From positions 1 through 64,000 of the forward strand of contig CACYTH010000005.1 of assembly GCA_902777325.1 (NCBI GenBank): DNA of 64,000 nt. The letters are read 5' to 3'. Under the pieces are notes generated by a model. It saw only the letters and a list, made by a program, of their open reading frames with translations, searched no databases and was not told where the DNA came from. Source of the DNA: an uncultured Coriobacteriaceae bacterium (lineage in GTDB: Bacteria > Actinomycetota > Coriobacteriia > Coriobacteriales > Atopobiaceae). Positions 44,901 through 54,821 of the stretch are shown here, in pieces. Made by a program: the position numbers and the translations under genes. Position 1 is the first letter of the stretch; the number at the start of each line of letters is the position of its first letter.

Positions 44901-45653
44901 ATGGCGGGCGGAAGGCGCACGTCGCGCCACCGCGCCATCGTCCTGGACCGCACGAAGCTGGCGGAACAGGACCTCATCCTCACCCTGCTCTCCGAGGACG
45001 GAAGCCAGATGAGGGTGGTCGCAAAGGGGGCGCGCAAGCCTGGCGGCAGGCTCGCCTCCCGCTCCGAGCTCTTTTCGGAGGTGGACCTTCTCGTTGCGCG
45101 TGGGCGTTCGCTCGGCATCATGACCGAGGCGACGCTCATAGACGCGCACGGAGGGCTTCGCGGGAGCCTCGAGCGTGTCTCTGCGGCATCGGCTGTGGCG
45201 GAGATCGCGCGTCTCACCTGCTTTGAGGATATGACCGACGCTTTTCTGCATCCCATCTGCTCGCGCGCGCTGCGTGCATGCGAGCAGGCCGAGGACCAGG
45301 CGCATCTCGACCTCGTCGTGGCAGCGTATGCCTTCAAGGTGCTCTCGCATTCGGGTTGGCGTCCCGAGCTCAGCTCGTGCGTTGCCTGCGGGGACGAGGC
45401 GCTGGCGTTCTTCTCGACGATGGCGGGAGGGCTCCTGTGCGCCAGCTGCGCCAAGGACGTCGAGGGTGCCGTCGAGCTCAGCTCAACCGAGATAGCGTGG
45501 ATGCGCGCCCTCATCTCCCAGACCTTTGACGACCTGCTCGCGTCGCCCATCGATGCCGACGTGGCAGCACTCATGCTCTCGCTTGGGCATTCGTGGGGTG
45601 CCGTGCACCTCGACGCGCGCCTGCGGGCCTTCGAGTTCCTTCTCAGCGTTTAG
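44901..45653 (+). CDS. recO: DNA repair protein RecO
   Basis: RecO loads RecA onto gapped DNA together with RecR and anneals single strands. The 250-residue product has the N-terminal OB fold (RAIVLDRTKLAEQDLILTLLSEDG, VVAKGARKPGGRLASRSE) and a zinc-binding segment CVACG...CASCAKD at about 167-195. It begins six bases after era, and era-recO is a common pair. It ends the lepA-recO gene group. Confidence 0.93.
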   Translation: MAGGRRTSRHRAIVLDRTKLAEQDLILTLLSEDGSQMRVVAKGARKPGGRLASRSELFSEVDLLVARGRSLGIMTEATLIDAHGGLRGSLERVSAASAVAEIARLTCFEDMTDAFLHPICSRALRACEQAEDQAHLDLVVAAYAFKVLSHSGWRPELSSCVACGDEALAFFSTMAGGLLCASCAKDVEGAVELSSTEIAWMRALISQTFDDLLASPIDADVAALMLSLGHSWGAVHLDARLRAFEFLLSV

Positions 45654-45710
45654 GCTGACGTTCGCGACCGTGCTAAACCGCAGATAGACTCGGTCGGACA
45701 CGTGTAAGCT

Positions 45711-45739
45711 TTGTGTGCACGGTCCCGACGTGCTATTCT
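45711..45739 (+). promoter_or_regulatory. Promoter of rpsO-pnp
   Basis: TTGTGT at 45711-45716 and TATTCT at 45734-45739 have a 17-base spacer, with TGC directly before the -10 box (extended -10). The predicted leader of about 80 bases (45746-45828) contains GC-rich segments that could fold around TCGCC/GGCGA (45769-45773 with 45799-45803), possibly an S15 binding site. Confidence 0.65.
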
Positions 45740-45828
45740 TTCTCGGTCAGTACCCCGTACTTGGAGGCTCGCCTTGCCTAGACGGCCATCTCAGTTCGGG
45801 GCGAATCCATGTAGAAAGGTGTTTTAGC

Positions 45829-46104
45829 ATGATTACCAAGGAGCGCAAGGCCGAGCTTGTCAAGCTTTACGGCAAGAACGAGAACGACAGCGGTTCCGCC
45901 GCCGTCCAGGTCGCCATCCTGACCGACCGCATTCGCGAGCTCACCGAGCACATGAAGACCCACAAGAAGGACTTCCACACCCGCCGCGGCCTGCTGATGC
46001 TGGTCGGCAAGCGTCGTCGCCTTCTTTCCTACATCAAGAAGGGTGACATCGAGGCTTACCGTACCCTGATCAAGAGCCTGGGCATCCGCGACAACATCCA
46101 GTAG
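45829..46104 (+). CDS. rpsO: 30S ribosomal protein S15
   Basis: S15 is a primary binding protein of the central domain of 16S rRNA. The 91-residue product has [28 protein letters not shown] and [19 protein letters not shown], the family signature. The ATG at 45829 follows AGAAAGGTG. It precedes pnp, the usual rpsO-pnp arrangement in which S15 and PNPase both regulate the mRNA in other bacteria. Confidence 0.96.
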   Translation: MITKERKAELVKLYGKNENDSGSAAVQVAILTDRIRELTEHMKTHKKDFHTRRGLLMLVGKRRRLLSYIKKGDIEAYRTLIKSLGIRDNIQ

Positions 46105-46116
46105 ATAGGCACTAAG

Positions 46117-46176
46117 GGGGAGCGCCTTTGGGGCGCTCCCCTCATATTGACGGCCCGCCTGCAAAGGGGCAGGCGG
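46117..46176 (+). promoter_or_regulatory. Two hairpins in the rpsO-pnp intergenic region
   Basis: The first stem pairs 46117-46126 with 46132-46141 (10 bp, perfect) and is followed by TCATATTG, a poor T-tract. The second pairs 46155-46162 with 46169-46176 (8 bp). In E. coli, processing of a hairpin in the pnp leader and PNPase binding give autoregulation; a similar role is inferred. The first may also act as a partial terminator after rpsO. Confidence 0.55.
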
Positions 46177-46198
46177 AGATGAGAGGAAAAGAAAACTT

Positions 46199-48418
46199 AT
46201 GGCAAAGGTTACTCACGAGTTCGACCTCTACGGCAAGCACTATGTCCTCGAGACGGGCGAGCTCGCGAAGCAGGCCACGGGCGCATGCCTGGTCAAGCAG
46301 GGCGACACCACGGCCCTGTTGACGGTGGTCGTGTCCAAGGAGCGCAAGGACTACGACTTCTTCCCCCTGACGGTCGACTTCATCGAGAAGATGTACGCCG
46401 TGGGCCGCATCCCCGGCGGCTATCTCAAGCGCGAGTCGCGTCCCTCCGAGAAGGGCACCCTCACCGCGCGCATGATCGACCGTCCCCTTCGTCCCTCCTT
46501 CCCCGAGGGATTCCGCAACGAGGTGCAGGTCGTCGCAACCTCTCTCGTTGCCGACCAGGTCAATCCCATTGACGCCATCTGCACGATGGCCGCCTCCGCC
46601 GCACTCACCGTCGGCGGCGTGCCCTTCGAGGGCCCGCTTGCCTGCGTGCGCATCGGTCGCGACCGCAACACCCACGAGCTGCTCGTGAACCCCACCTACG
46701 AGGAGCGCGACAACTCCGACCTCGACCTCGAGCTCGCCGGCTCCTCCACCTTCATCAGCATGCTGGAGGCTGGCGCCGAGGAGATCTCCGAGGAGGAGAT
46801 GCTCGAGGCCATGCTCTTCGGCCAGGAGGCCATTGCCGCCTTCTGCGAGCAGCAGGAGATCTTCTTCGAGAAGGTCCGCGAGGCCAACGGCGAGTTCCCC
46901 AAGCGCGAGTACGTGCTCGACGAGTCCGTGCCCGAGGTGCATGACCGCGTCTTCGCCCACATGGACGACATGTCCGCCGCGCTGCGCGACGCCGACAAGG
47001 CCTCCCGCATCGGCAAGGTGGAGGACCTCAAGCTCGCCATCCGCGCAGAGTTCACCGAGGAGGAGCAGGCCCAGTGGAGCCGCGAGCTCAATGTTGAGCT
47101 CAAGGCCCTCGAGAAGCACGCCATGCGCCTCATGGTGGTCAACACCGGCGAGCGCGTCGACGGCCGCACCGCCACCGAGGTCCGTCCCCTGATGGTCAAG
47201 CCCGACTACCTGCCCCTGGTGCACGGCTCCGGCCTGTTCCAGCGCGGCCAGACCCAGGTGCTCTCCATCGCCACCCTGGGCATGCTCAACGAGTGGCAGC
47301 GCCTCGATACCATCGAGCCGGTTGACGGCAAGCGCTACATCCACCACTACAACTTCCCGCCGTACTGCACCGGCGAGACCGGCCGCATGGGTGCCCCCAA
47401 GCGCCGCGAGCTGGGTCATGGCGCCCTGGCCGAGCGCGCCCTTCTGCCGGTGATTCCCTCCGAGGAGGAGTTCCCCTACACCATCCGCGTGGTCTCCGAG
47501 GTCATGGAGTCCAACGGCTCCTCCTCGATGGCTTCCACCTGCGGCTCCACGCTCGCACTCATGGATGCTGGCGTGCCCCTCAAGCGCCCCGTCTCCGGTG
47601 TGGCCATGGGCCTCATCCAGGAGGAGGGCAAGACCGTCGTTCTGACCGACATCCAGGGCCTCGAGGACTTCCTCGGCGACATGGACTTCAAGGTCTGCGG
47701 CACCACCAAGGGCATCACCGCCATGCAGCTCGACAACAAGGCAACCGGCCTCACGCCCGAGATCTTCCGTCAGGCGTTCGCCCAGAGCCACGAGGGCCGC
47801 ATGCACATCCTCGACGCGATGATCGACGCCATCCCGGCTCCGCGCGAGTCCACCAAGGACACCGCGCCCCAGATCATCAGCCTCACCATCCCGACCGACA
47901 AGATCCGTGACGTCATCGGCAGCGGCGGCAAGGTCATCCGTGGCATCCAGGACGACACCGGCGCCACCATCGACATCCAGGAAGACGGCACCGTCTTCAT
48001 CGCCGGCGTCGGCGGTGCGGGCGAGGAGGCTGCGGAGCGCATCCGCGCCATCGTCAAGGTCCCCGAGGTGGGCGAGATCTACACCGGTCGCGTGGTCGGC
48101 ATCCAGGCATTTGGCGCCTTCGTCGAGCTGCTGCCCGGCAAGGACGGCCTGCTGCACATCTCCCGCGTCGCCCAGGGTCGCGTCGACAAGGTGGAGGACG
48201 TGCTCTCCATCGGCGACGAGGTCAAGGTGCAGGTGCTCGAGGTCGACGAGAAGGGGAAGATCAGCCTCGACCGTCTCGACAAGCCCGAGGCGCCCGCAGG
48301 CGCTCCGCGCACCCGCGACAACGGCGCCAAGCGCGAGCGTGGCAACAACACGCGCACCCGCAAGCCGGGCGATGGCCCGCGCGGCAATCGCCAGCCGCGT
48401 CGTCACCACGAGGGCTAG
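46199..48418 (+). CDS. pnp: Polyribonucleotide nucleotidyltransferase (PNPase)
   Basis: PNPase degrades RNA 3' to 5' with phosphate and is a core decay enzyme. The 739-residue product has two RNase PH domains (residues 10-230 and 315-545), with [12 protein letters not shown] and, in the second, FQRGQTQVL and [15 protein letters not shown] domain ([21 protein letters not shown]) and an S1 domain ([31 protein letters not shown]) follow. The tail is basic and rich in Arg/Asn/Gly. RNase J is encoded immediately downstream. Confidence 0.97.
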   Translation: MAKVTHEFDLYGKHYVLETGELAKQATGACLVKQGDTTALLTVVVSKERKDYDFFPLTVDFIEKMYAVGRIPGGYLKRESRPSEKGTLTARMIDRPLRPSFPEGFRNEVQVVATSLVADQVNPIDAICTMAASAALTVGGVPFEGPLACVRIGRDRNTHELLVNPTYEERDNSDLDLELAGSSTFISMLEAGAEEISEEEMLEAMLFGQEAIAAFCEQQEIFFEKVREANGEFPKREYVLDESVPEVHDRVFAHMDDMSAALRDADKASRIGKVEDLKLAIRAEFTEEEQAQWSRELNVELKALEKHAMRLMVVNTGERVDGRTATEVRPLMVKPDYLPLVHGSGLFQRGQTQVLSIATLGMLNEWQRLDTIEPVDGKRYIHHYNFPPYCTGETGRMGAPKRRELGHGALAERALLPVIPSEEEFPYTIRVVSEVMESNGSSSMASTCGSTLALMDAGVPLKRPVSGVAMGLIQEEGKTVVLTDIQGLEDFLGDMDFKVCGTTKGITAMQLDNKATGLTPEIFRQAFAQSHEGRMHILDAMIDAIPAPRESTKDTAPQIISLTIPTDKIRDVIGSGGKVIRGIQDDTGATIDIQEDGTVFIAGVGGAGEEAAERIRAIVKVPEVGEIYTGRVVGIQAFGAFVELLPGKDGLLHISRVAQGRVDKVEDVLSIGDEVKVQVLEVDEKGKISLDRLDKPEAPAGAPRTRDNGAKRERGNNTRTRKPGDGPRGNRQPRRHHEG

Positions 48419-48444
48419 GGTCCGGTTTTTAGGATAGATTGAGG

Positions 48445-48482
48445 GCGAGGGGATGCCAATCGGCGTCCCCTCGCTTGTTTTT
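48445..48482 (+). terminator. Terminator of pnp
   Basis: A 13-bp stem (48445-48457 with 48462-48474, one G-U pair), an AATC loop and TTGTTTTT form a strong intrinsic terminator 26 bases after the pnp stop. The rest of the gap to 48668 holds a TACAAT box (48584-48589) that may start RNase J transcription. Confidence 0.88.
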
Positions 48483-48668
48483 GCAGGTGAGCGCACTTGC
48501 CCGTGCATGCTCGCACACCTTGGCGGGATGGCGCAATTTAACGCTCTTGAGCGCTTGCCTATGCAAGTTGAGTCCTATTTGGGTACAATGAAGTATTGGA
48601 AAAGAAGACCGCGTGCACCGCGGCAGACATACGTAACTGAAACGTACGACGGAAGGAACCTTACCCAT

Positions 48669-50333
48669 ATGGCTAAGACCACGACGCCCTTGCGGATCAT
48701 TCCGCTCGGGGGCCTTGACGGCATCGGCAAGAACATGACCGCGTTCGAGTACGGAAACGACATGGTCCTGATCGATGCCGGCCTGATGTTCCCCGATGAC
48801 GAGCAGCCAGGCATCGACCTGGTGCTGCCCGACTACACCTACGTGCTCGAGAATGAGGACAAGCTCCGTGGCATCATCATCACCCACGGCCACGAGGACC
48901 ATACCGGCGCACTGCCGTACCTCCTCATGGACCTCACGCACAAGGTGGCCATCTACTCGAGCAAGCTCACGCTGGGCTTCATCGAGGGAAAGCTTGCCGA
49001 GCACAAGCTGATCACCCCCAAGTTCAAGGAGGTCTCTGACGGCACGCACCTCACGCTGGGTGCCTTCAACATCGACTTCTTCGCGATGACCCACTCCATT
49101 CCGGCGGCCCTCGGCGTCTACATGCGCAGTCCCGCAGGCTCGGTCATGCATACCGGCGACTTCAAGCTCGACCAGACCCCCATCGACGGGGTCACGCCGA
49201 ACTACCAGGCCATCAACAAGTTTGCCGGCATGGGGGTGGACCTGCTGCTGTCCGACTCCACCAACGCCACGTCGCCCGGCTTCACGCCGTCCGAGGCGGC
49301 CGTTGGCCCGCAGCTGCGCCACATCATCAAGAACGCTCCTGGTCGCGTGATCGTGGCATCGTTCTCGAGCCACATCCATCGCCTGCAGCAGGTCTGCGAC
49401 GCGAGCGTCGCCGTCGGTCGCAAGGTCATCGTCACCGGCAGGTCCATGGTCACCAACACCAAGGTGGCCCGTGAGCTCGGCTACCTCCACATCGACCAGA
49501 ACAACATCCTCGATGCCTTCGACAAGAACGACATCCCTGACGACAAGATCACTGTACTCTGCACGGGTAGCCAGGGCGAGCCCCTCTCGGCGCTCTCTCG
49601 CATGGCAAACGGCGCCCACAAGTCGCTCACCATCACCTCGAGCGACACGGTGATCATCTCCGCCACGCCCGTTCCCGGCAACGAGAAGAGCGTGGGAGGC
49701 GTCATCAACGCGCTCTCAAAGATCGGCTGCACCATCTACGACAAGTCCAACACGCTGGTGCACGTCTCTGGCCACGGGTCCCAGGAGGAGCTCAAGCTGA
49801 TGCTCGCCATGGCCAAGCCGCGTAACTTCATGCCCGTGCACGGCGAGGCGGTCCACCTGCGCGCCCATGCCAACCTTGCTCGCCAGATGGGCATCCCCAA
49901 CGAGCGCATCTTCATCGCCGACAACGGCGACACGCTCGAGATGAAAAACGGCGTGGTCACGTGGGGCGAGCCGGTCGACTCCGGCGTCGTCTACGTGGAC
50001 GGCCTGGCCATCACGGACGCCGACCCCTACGTCTTCCGCGACCGCAAGAAGCTGGCGAGCGACGGCATCGTGACCTGCGTGGTCACGGTCTCCCGCCGAC
50101 GCTCCAAGGTGGGCGAGATCGAGATCGCCAGCAGGGGAGTGTCCTTTGCCACCAACGACGAGTTCAACCTGAGCGGCCAGGAGGCCGTGCGCACGGCTCT
50201 GGAGAAGCTCCAGGAGTCCGGTGCACCCAGCGTCGAGCAATTGCGCAAGGGCGCGCGCAACGCCCTCTCCAGCTACCTTTGGAGCACCACGCGCACCAGG
50301 CCCATGGTCATACCCTTTGTCATGGAGGTCTAG
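48669..50333 (+). CDS. rnj: Ribonuclease J
   Basis: RNase J is a metallo-beta-lactamase/beta-CASP nuclease with endonuclease and 5'-3' exonuclease activity. The 554-residue product has IIPLGGLDGIGKNMTAFEY at the N-terminus, the metal motif THGHEDHTGALPYL near residue 72, HTGDFKLD, and the beta-CASP motifs with SFSSHIHRLQQ, CTGSQGEP and HVSGHGSQEELKLMLAMAKPRNFMPVHGE. GGAAGGA lies about ten bases before the ATG at 48669; the longer open frame to 48453 crosses the pnp terminator and is rejected. Only one RNase J gene is seen here. Confidence 0.95.
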   Translation: MAKTTTPLRIIPLGGLDGIGKNMTAFEYGNDMVLIDAGLMFPDDEQPGIDLVLPDYTYVLENEDKLRGIIITHGHEDHTGALPYLLMDLTHKVAIYSSKLTLGFIEGKLAEHKLITPKFKEVSDGTHLTLGAFNIDFFAMTHSIPAALGVYMRSPAGSVMHTGDFKLDQTPIDGVTPNYQAINKFAGMGVDLLLSDSTNATSPGFTPSEAAVGPQLRHIIKNAPGRVIVASFSSHIHRLQQVCDASVAVGRKVIVTGRSMVTNTKVARELGYLHIDQNNILDAFDKNDIPDDKITVLCTGSQGEPLSALSRMANGAHKSLTITSSDTVIISATPVPGNEKSVGGVINALSKIGCTIYDKSNTLVHVSGHGSQEELKLMLAMAKPRNFMPVHGEAVHLRAHANLARQMGIPNERIFIADNGDTLEMKNGVVTWGEPVDSGVVYVDGLAITDADPYVFRDRKKLASDGIVTCVVTVSRRRSKVGEIEIASRGVSFATNDEFNLSGQEAVRTALEKLQESGAPSVEQLRKGARNALSSYLWSTTRTRPMVIPFVMEV

Positions 50334-50336
50334 CGC

Positions 50337-53003
50337 ATGGCAAAGCGCAAGACGACATCCAAGCGACGCAACACGCGCGCCCAGAAGGCGCCGGCTCAGC
50401 CTCTGAGGCTCACCGGCACGGCCAACGACATCGTCGGCCTCTTTCTGGTCGTGTTGGCGGTTGCCATGATGGTTGCCCTGCTCCTGCCGAGCACGGCACC
50501 CGTCACGCGCGTCTGCGGCGAGATCCTCGTGATGTGCTTCGGCTCGGGGGCGCTCCTCTTTCCCGCGGCGTTGCTCGCCTTTGCCCTCACCTTCTTCATG
50601 GGTGACAGGGAGTCCGTCTCGGGAAAGGTCGCCTTTGGCCTGACGCTGGTCATCCTCGCGGTGCTGAGCATCGTCTCCATCACCTGCCCGGGCGCCGAGA
50701 GCGCAAGCGACATCGTGCTTCAGCATGACGTGCTTCGCGAGCGCGGCGGATACGTGGGCGGCGGCATCGCATGGTCCCTGCTGCAGACGGTGGGGCGCGA
50801 GGTCGGACTCGTGGTGCTCGTAGGCATCGTGATCGCGGGCATTGTCATCTGCGGCTTCTCCATCTCCGACACGGTCACGAGAGTGCGCGCAGGTATGGGG
50901 GAGGCGGCCGTCTCCCTACAGGAGGCCAACGAGCGCCGCAGGGCCCGTCGCGAGGAGCGGCGTGCCCAGCGCGAGGCGATGGCTGCCTACGACGACTACG
51001 ATGCCTATGACGACTACGCGGATGACGGCTACGAGGAGCCGAAGACCACCTACCTGGGGTCACGTACCTCTACGGTGCTCACCCGTGGCCAGGTGGCGTC
51101 TGCCGTCGGTGCGGGCGACGAGCCCTACGAGGAGCCGACAACCGTACGTCGCTCGCCCGGGGCAGGCATCTCGGAGGCAGTGACCACGCTGCTCTCCCGC
51201 AAGAGGCCTGCCGAGGACGTCACGCGCGTGCTCGTCGAGCCCGTACCCGCTCCCGAGCAGGGTGAGCTCACCTGGGACATAGCAGACGGCGGCGCCCAGG
51301 ACAACGCGCCCGCGCAGGAGTCCAAGGACGGCGTGCCCGACTTTCTCGCAAAGGGTGGTCGCACCGCCACCAAGAAGCGCAAGCCCACGCGCCGCACCAC
51401 GGCAAAGCGTGCGCCCAAGAAGGCGGAGGCAGTGGGCCACGAGGCGCCCGAGGTGCATGAGGCGCCGAAGGTGGCAGACGCAAACGTGCATCTGAGCGCC
51501 CGGACCGTCGCCACGCGCCCCGGCGACGATGACGAGACCTACAACCTCCCCCCGCTGTCCATGCTCTCGTCCAACCCGCAGAGCGCGCAGAGCGCCAGCT
51601 CAAAGAGCGAGATCGATCAGACCATGGCCAAGCTGCAGGGTACGCTGCGTGAGTTTGGCCTGAGCAGCCGCGTGGTGGATTACGTGTCCGGCCCGCTGGT
51701 AACCACCTTCCGCATCGAGATGGGGGAGGGCGAGCGCGTCAGCAAGATCCGCAGCCTCGAGGACGACATCGCCCTCACGCTGGCCGCCGAGAAGGTGCGC
51801 ATCTTTGCGCCCATCGCTGGCACCTCGTACGTGGGCATCGAGATTCCCAACAAGACGCGCCAGAACGTGCATCTGGGCGACGTGCTGCCCTACGCCAAGG
51901 GCGGCCCGCTGGAGGTTGCCATCGGACGCGACTCGGCGGGCAAGCCCGTCATCGCCGACATCTCGAAGATGCCGCACATGCTGGTTGCGGGTACCACGGG
52001 CTCGGGCAAGTCCGTCATGATCAACTCCATGATCATGAGCCTGCTCATGCGTTCGACGCCCAAGCAGGTGCGCCTGATCATGGTCGACCCTAAGCGCGTC
52101 GAGTTCAAGGGCTACAACGGCATCCCTCACCTGTACGTGCCGGTCGTCACGGAGCCCCGACAAGCTGCGAGCGCCCTGCAGTGGGCCGTCTCGGAGATGG
52201 AGAGGCGCCTGAAGGTGTTCGAGAAGGCCGGAGCGCGCAACATCACCGTGTACAACAAGATGTGCACGGACGGCAAGCTCTCCGAGATGGAGCATCCGCC
52301 TGAGCCGATGCCGTATCTCGTCATCGTCATCGACGAGCTGTCGGACCTCATGATGGTCGCCGGAAAGGACGTCGAGGCATCCATCGTGCGCATCGCGCAG
52401 CTGGCGCGTGCGGCGGGCATCCACCTGGTCATCGCAACGCAGCGACCCTCGGCAAACGTCGTGACCGGCCTGATCAAGTCCAACATCGACAGTCGCGTTG
52501 CCCTCAAGGTCTCCTCAGGCATCGACAGCCGCGTCATTCTGGACGAGACCGGCGCCGACAGGCTCCTGGGCAACGGCGACATGCTCTTCAAGGACCGTGG
52601 CCTCGCGCCCAAGCGCGTGCTTGGCTGCTACACCTCTGACCCCGAGATCGAGGCGGTGGTCGACTTCATCCGCGAACAGGGCGAGCCCGACTACCACGAG
52701 GAGATTCTCTCTGCGGTGGTTCCCGGCCAACCTGGAGGCGGCGGAGGCGGCAGCGTGGGCGACGAGGACGACCCGCTAATCTGGGAAGCCGCCCAAATAG
52801 TCGTGGAATCTCAGCTAGGTTCTACATCTGGCCTGCAGCGCAGGCTCAAGGTTGGGTACGCTAGGGCTGGAAGGATAATGGACATGCTCGAGTCAAAGGG
52901 CGTGGTTGGCCCCGCGTCAGGCTCAAAGCCCCGTGAGGTCCTCCTCGACGAGGACGGTCTCGAGGACCTGCGCGTACAAGAAGAGAAGTACCGGGAGGTG
53001 TAG
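50337..53003 (+). CDS. ftsK: DNA translocase FtsK/SpoIIIE
   Basis: FtsK pumps chromosomal DNA through the closing septum. The 888-residue product has four N-terminal transmembrane helices (about 25-185), a long low-complexity linker (185-430), the alpha/beta motor with GTTGSGKSVMINSMIMSLLM near 551, VDPKRVEF, VIVIDELSDLMMVAGKDVE and ATQRPSANVVTGLIKSN, and a C-terminal gamma winged helix (about 815-885, SGLQRRLKVGYARAGRIMDMLE). Codon use changes sharply within 52777-52876, at the start of the gamma domain. It begins three bases after RNase J and is followed by the rodZ-like gene. Confidence 0.95.
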   Translation: MAKRKTTSKRRNTRAQKAPAQPLRLTGTANDIVGLFLVVLAVAMMVALLLPSTAPVTRVCGEILVMCFGSGALLFPAALLAFALTFFMGDRESVSGKVAFGLTLVILAVLSIVSITCPGAESASDIVLQHDVLRERGGYVGGGIAWSLLQTVGREVGLVVLVGIVIAGIVICGFSISDTVTRVRAGMGEAAVSLQEANERRRARREERRAQREAMAAYDDYDAYDDYADDGYEEPKTTYLGSRTSTVLTRGQVASAVGAGDEPYEEPTTVRRSPGAGISEAVTTLLSRKRPAEDVTRVLVEPVPAPEQGELTWDIADGGAQDNAPAQESKDGVPDFLAKGGRTATKKRKPTRRTTAKRAPKKAEAVGHEAPEVHEAPKVADANVHLSARTVATRPGDDDETYNLPPLSMLSSNPQSAQSASSKSEIDQTMAKLQGTLREFGLSSRVVDYVSGPLVTTFRIEMGEGERVSKIRSLEDDIALTLAAEKVRIFAPIAGTSYVGIEIPNKTRQNVHLGDVLPYAKGGPLEVAIGRDSAGKPVIADISKMPHMLVAGTTGSGKSVMINSMIMSLLMRSTPKQVRLIMVDPKRVEFKGYNGIPHLYVPVVTEPRQAASALQWAVSEMERRLKVFEKAGARNITVYNKMCTDGKLSEMEHPPEPMPYLVIVIDELSDLMMVAGKDVEASIVRIAQLARAAGIHLVIATQRPSANVVTGLIKSNIDSRVALKVSSGIDSRVILDETGADRLLGNGDMLFKDRGLAPKRVLGCYTSDPEIEAVVDFIREQGEPDYHEEILSAVVPGQPGGGGGGSVGDEDDPLIWEAAQIVVESQLGSTSGLQRRLKVGYARAGRIMDMLESKGVVGPASGSKPREVLLDEDGLEDLRVQEEKYREV

Positions 53004-53005
53004 AG

Positions 53006-54781
53006 ATGGATAGGCCGCTGTTTAGCGAGATGCTCGTTGACAGGCGCCGACAGCTAGGCCTGTCCATCAAGCAGGCCTCTAACGTGCTGAGGCTCAAGGA
53101 GGAGGTGCTGATCGCCTTCGAGGAGGGCGACTTCGACAGCATCCCCAAGAGTGGCTACGCGCAAGGCATGCTCTCCTCGTATGCCCGCTACCTGGGCCTC
53201 AATGCGAAGACGGTCGTAAACCAGTTCTCGCAGGACCTCTTCGAGCACGAGCGTGGTGCCGGGTCCCACGAGGCGAGGCGGCGCAGCCGCCAGACGCGCT
53301 CGAGCGACGAGGGCCCGCTGTACGAGACCCCGCAGGCTGCGGCCTACGGCCGTTCCCAGCAGGGGCGCACCTACGTCGAGTCGCACGGGTTCCTGCCCAC
53401 CTCGGGTGGCTTTGCCGGCGACATGAGCGACTTTGCCACCACCTCGCGTCCTCGTCCTCGCTACGCGTCTCGCTCGGAGAACGACGACGAGCCAACCTAC
53501 AGCACTACGTCATCATATTCCGCCTACCCGCAAGGCAGGCCCTACACGTCGCGCGTTCCGGTGTCGACCACCCTGAGCCCCTTGGGGCAGTCGCAACGCC
53601 AGCGGCCGGCAGCGTCGGCATGGGGCGGTGCTTCGGGCGGCTATGGCTCGCGCGACCAGTACGGTTCGGCGCGTCCCTCTCGCCAGACGTCCGGCACGTA
53701 CTCTGCGCGCGACGAGGTGACCACCCGTCGCGTGATGCCGTCGCAGTACCGCGATGACATGCGCCTCGACAACGACGGCAGCAGCTATCAGTCTGCGTCC
53801 TCCATGGCGGGGCGCAGGTCCTCCCGCAACATTGCCAGCACAGAGCGCCCCAACGTCAGACGTCGGAGCTCTTCTCAGGCGCGGGCGCAGATGCGTGGCC
53901 GCGAGCGCAACCAGTCAAACAGCGGCGGCATAGTCGGCATGCTGGGGTCCTTCTTCCAGGAGCGCTCGCATATCGCAATCCTCATCCTGCTCGTGCTGTT
54001 CATCGTGCTCATGGCAACGCTGTTCCTCTCCGTCAGGTCTTGCGTCAATGCGCAGTCCAGCACTGGCCGCACGGTGAGCGTCACCACTACCGAGGACGAG
54101 AAGAGTGACGGCACCGAAGAAAAGGCCGAATCCGATACGGACATGACCAAGGAGGAGGAGCAGAAGGCCCGCGAGGAGGCCGCCGCCGCAAAGGCAGCGG
54201 AGACCGAGTCGTCTGCCGAGGAGCGCACCATCGAGGTCAATGTCGCCGACGGCGAGGTCACGTGGCTCGAGATCGAGTATGACGGCTACAGCGACGTGGC
54301 TGAGACGGTCACGGGCCCGTGGAACCGCACCTACACGGTCCGAAAGTCCATCTCCATCAACGTCAACAGCACGTCTGCGGTCACTGTCACCGAGGATGGC
54401 AAGAAGCTCGAGTTCGAGTCCAAGGCCTCGGGCATCGGAACCATCACCATCCAGGTGTCCAAGAAGGGCGACGCTGCAGATGATGCCTCGACCACCGAGG
54501 GCGACCAGACGCAGACTCAGGGCCAGGCGCAAGGCCAGAATCAGACGCAGGCCCAAGACGGGCAGGGCACGTCCGGGCAGTCCACTGACGCCACGATGGG
54601 CAACCAGGGCCAGCAGATGACCGACCAGTACTCTCAGCAGCAGATGTCTGGCGAGAGTGCGCAGCAGCAGATCTCCAATGGGTCTACGGTCATCATGGAC
54701 GGTTACACGCTGGACGAGGATGGCTACTACTACGGTGCCGATGGCTATTACGACGCCAACGGAACCTTCTACTCGTACTAA
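53006..54781 (+). CDS. RodZ-like helix-turn-helix membrane protein
   Basis: The 591-residue product has an N-terminal HTH domain of the RodZ type (residues 5-75, LVDRRRQLGLSIKQASNVLRL, KSGYAQGMLSSYARYLGL) and a long Ser/Tyr/Arg-rich linker. One transmembrane helix (about 322-344) and an extracellular beta-domain of the DUF4115 type (about 408-488) follow. RodZ links MreB to the wall-synthesis complex and is encoded after ftsK in many bacteria. An unusual tail follows: about 60 residues rich in Gln/Ser/Gly/Thr, then a Tyr/Gly/Asp-rich end (YTLDEDGYYYGADGYYDANG). It is much longer than a typical RodZ of 250-350 residues. Confidence 0.85.
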   Translation: MDRPLFSEMLVDRRRQLGLSIKQASNVLRLKEEVLIAFEEGDFDSIPKSGYAQGMLSSYARYLGLNAKTVVNQFSQDLFEHERGAGSHEARRRSRQTRSSDEGPLYETPQAAAYGRSQQGRTYVESHGFLPTSGGFAGDMSDFATTSRPRPRYASRSENDDEPTYSTTSSYSAYPQGRPYTSRVPVSTTLSPLGQSQRQRPAASAWGGASGGYGSRDQYGSARPSRQTSGTYSARDEVTTRRVMPSQYRDDMRLDNDGSSYQSASSMAGRRSSRNIASTERPNVRRRSSSQARAQMRGRERNQSNSGGIVGMLGSFFQERSHIAILILLVLFIVLMATLFLSVRSCVNAQSSTGRTVSVTTTEDEKSDGTEEKAESDTDMTKEEEQKAREEAAAAKAAETESSAEERTIEVNVADGEVTWLEIEYDGYSDVAETVTGPWNRTYTVRKSISINVNSTSAVTVTEDGKKLEFESKASGIGTITIQVSKKGDAADDASTTEGDQTQTQGQAQGQNQTQAQDGQGTSGQSTDATMGNQGQQMTDQYSQQQMSGESAQQQISNGSTVIMDGYTLDEDGYYYGADGYYDANGTFYSY

Positions 54782-54821
54782 TTCGCAATGCGCTTTCACA
54801 GAGGCGCGGATAGGGGGAGCT

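Noticed and set aside
46142-48508. Minus-strand open frame of 788 codons opposite pnp
   Set aside because: Same antisense effect: the composition is low-complexity and it runs across the pnp terminator and the pnp leader. pnp is unambiguous.
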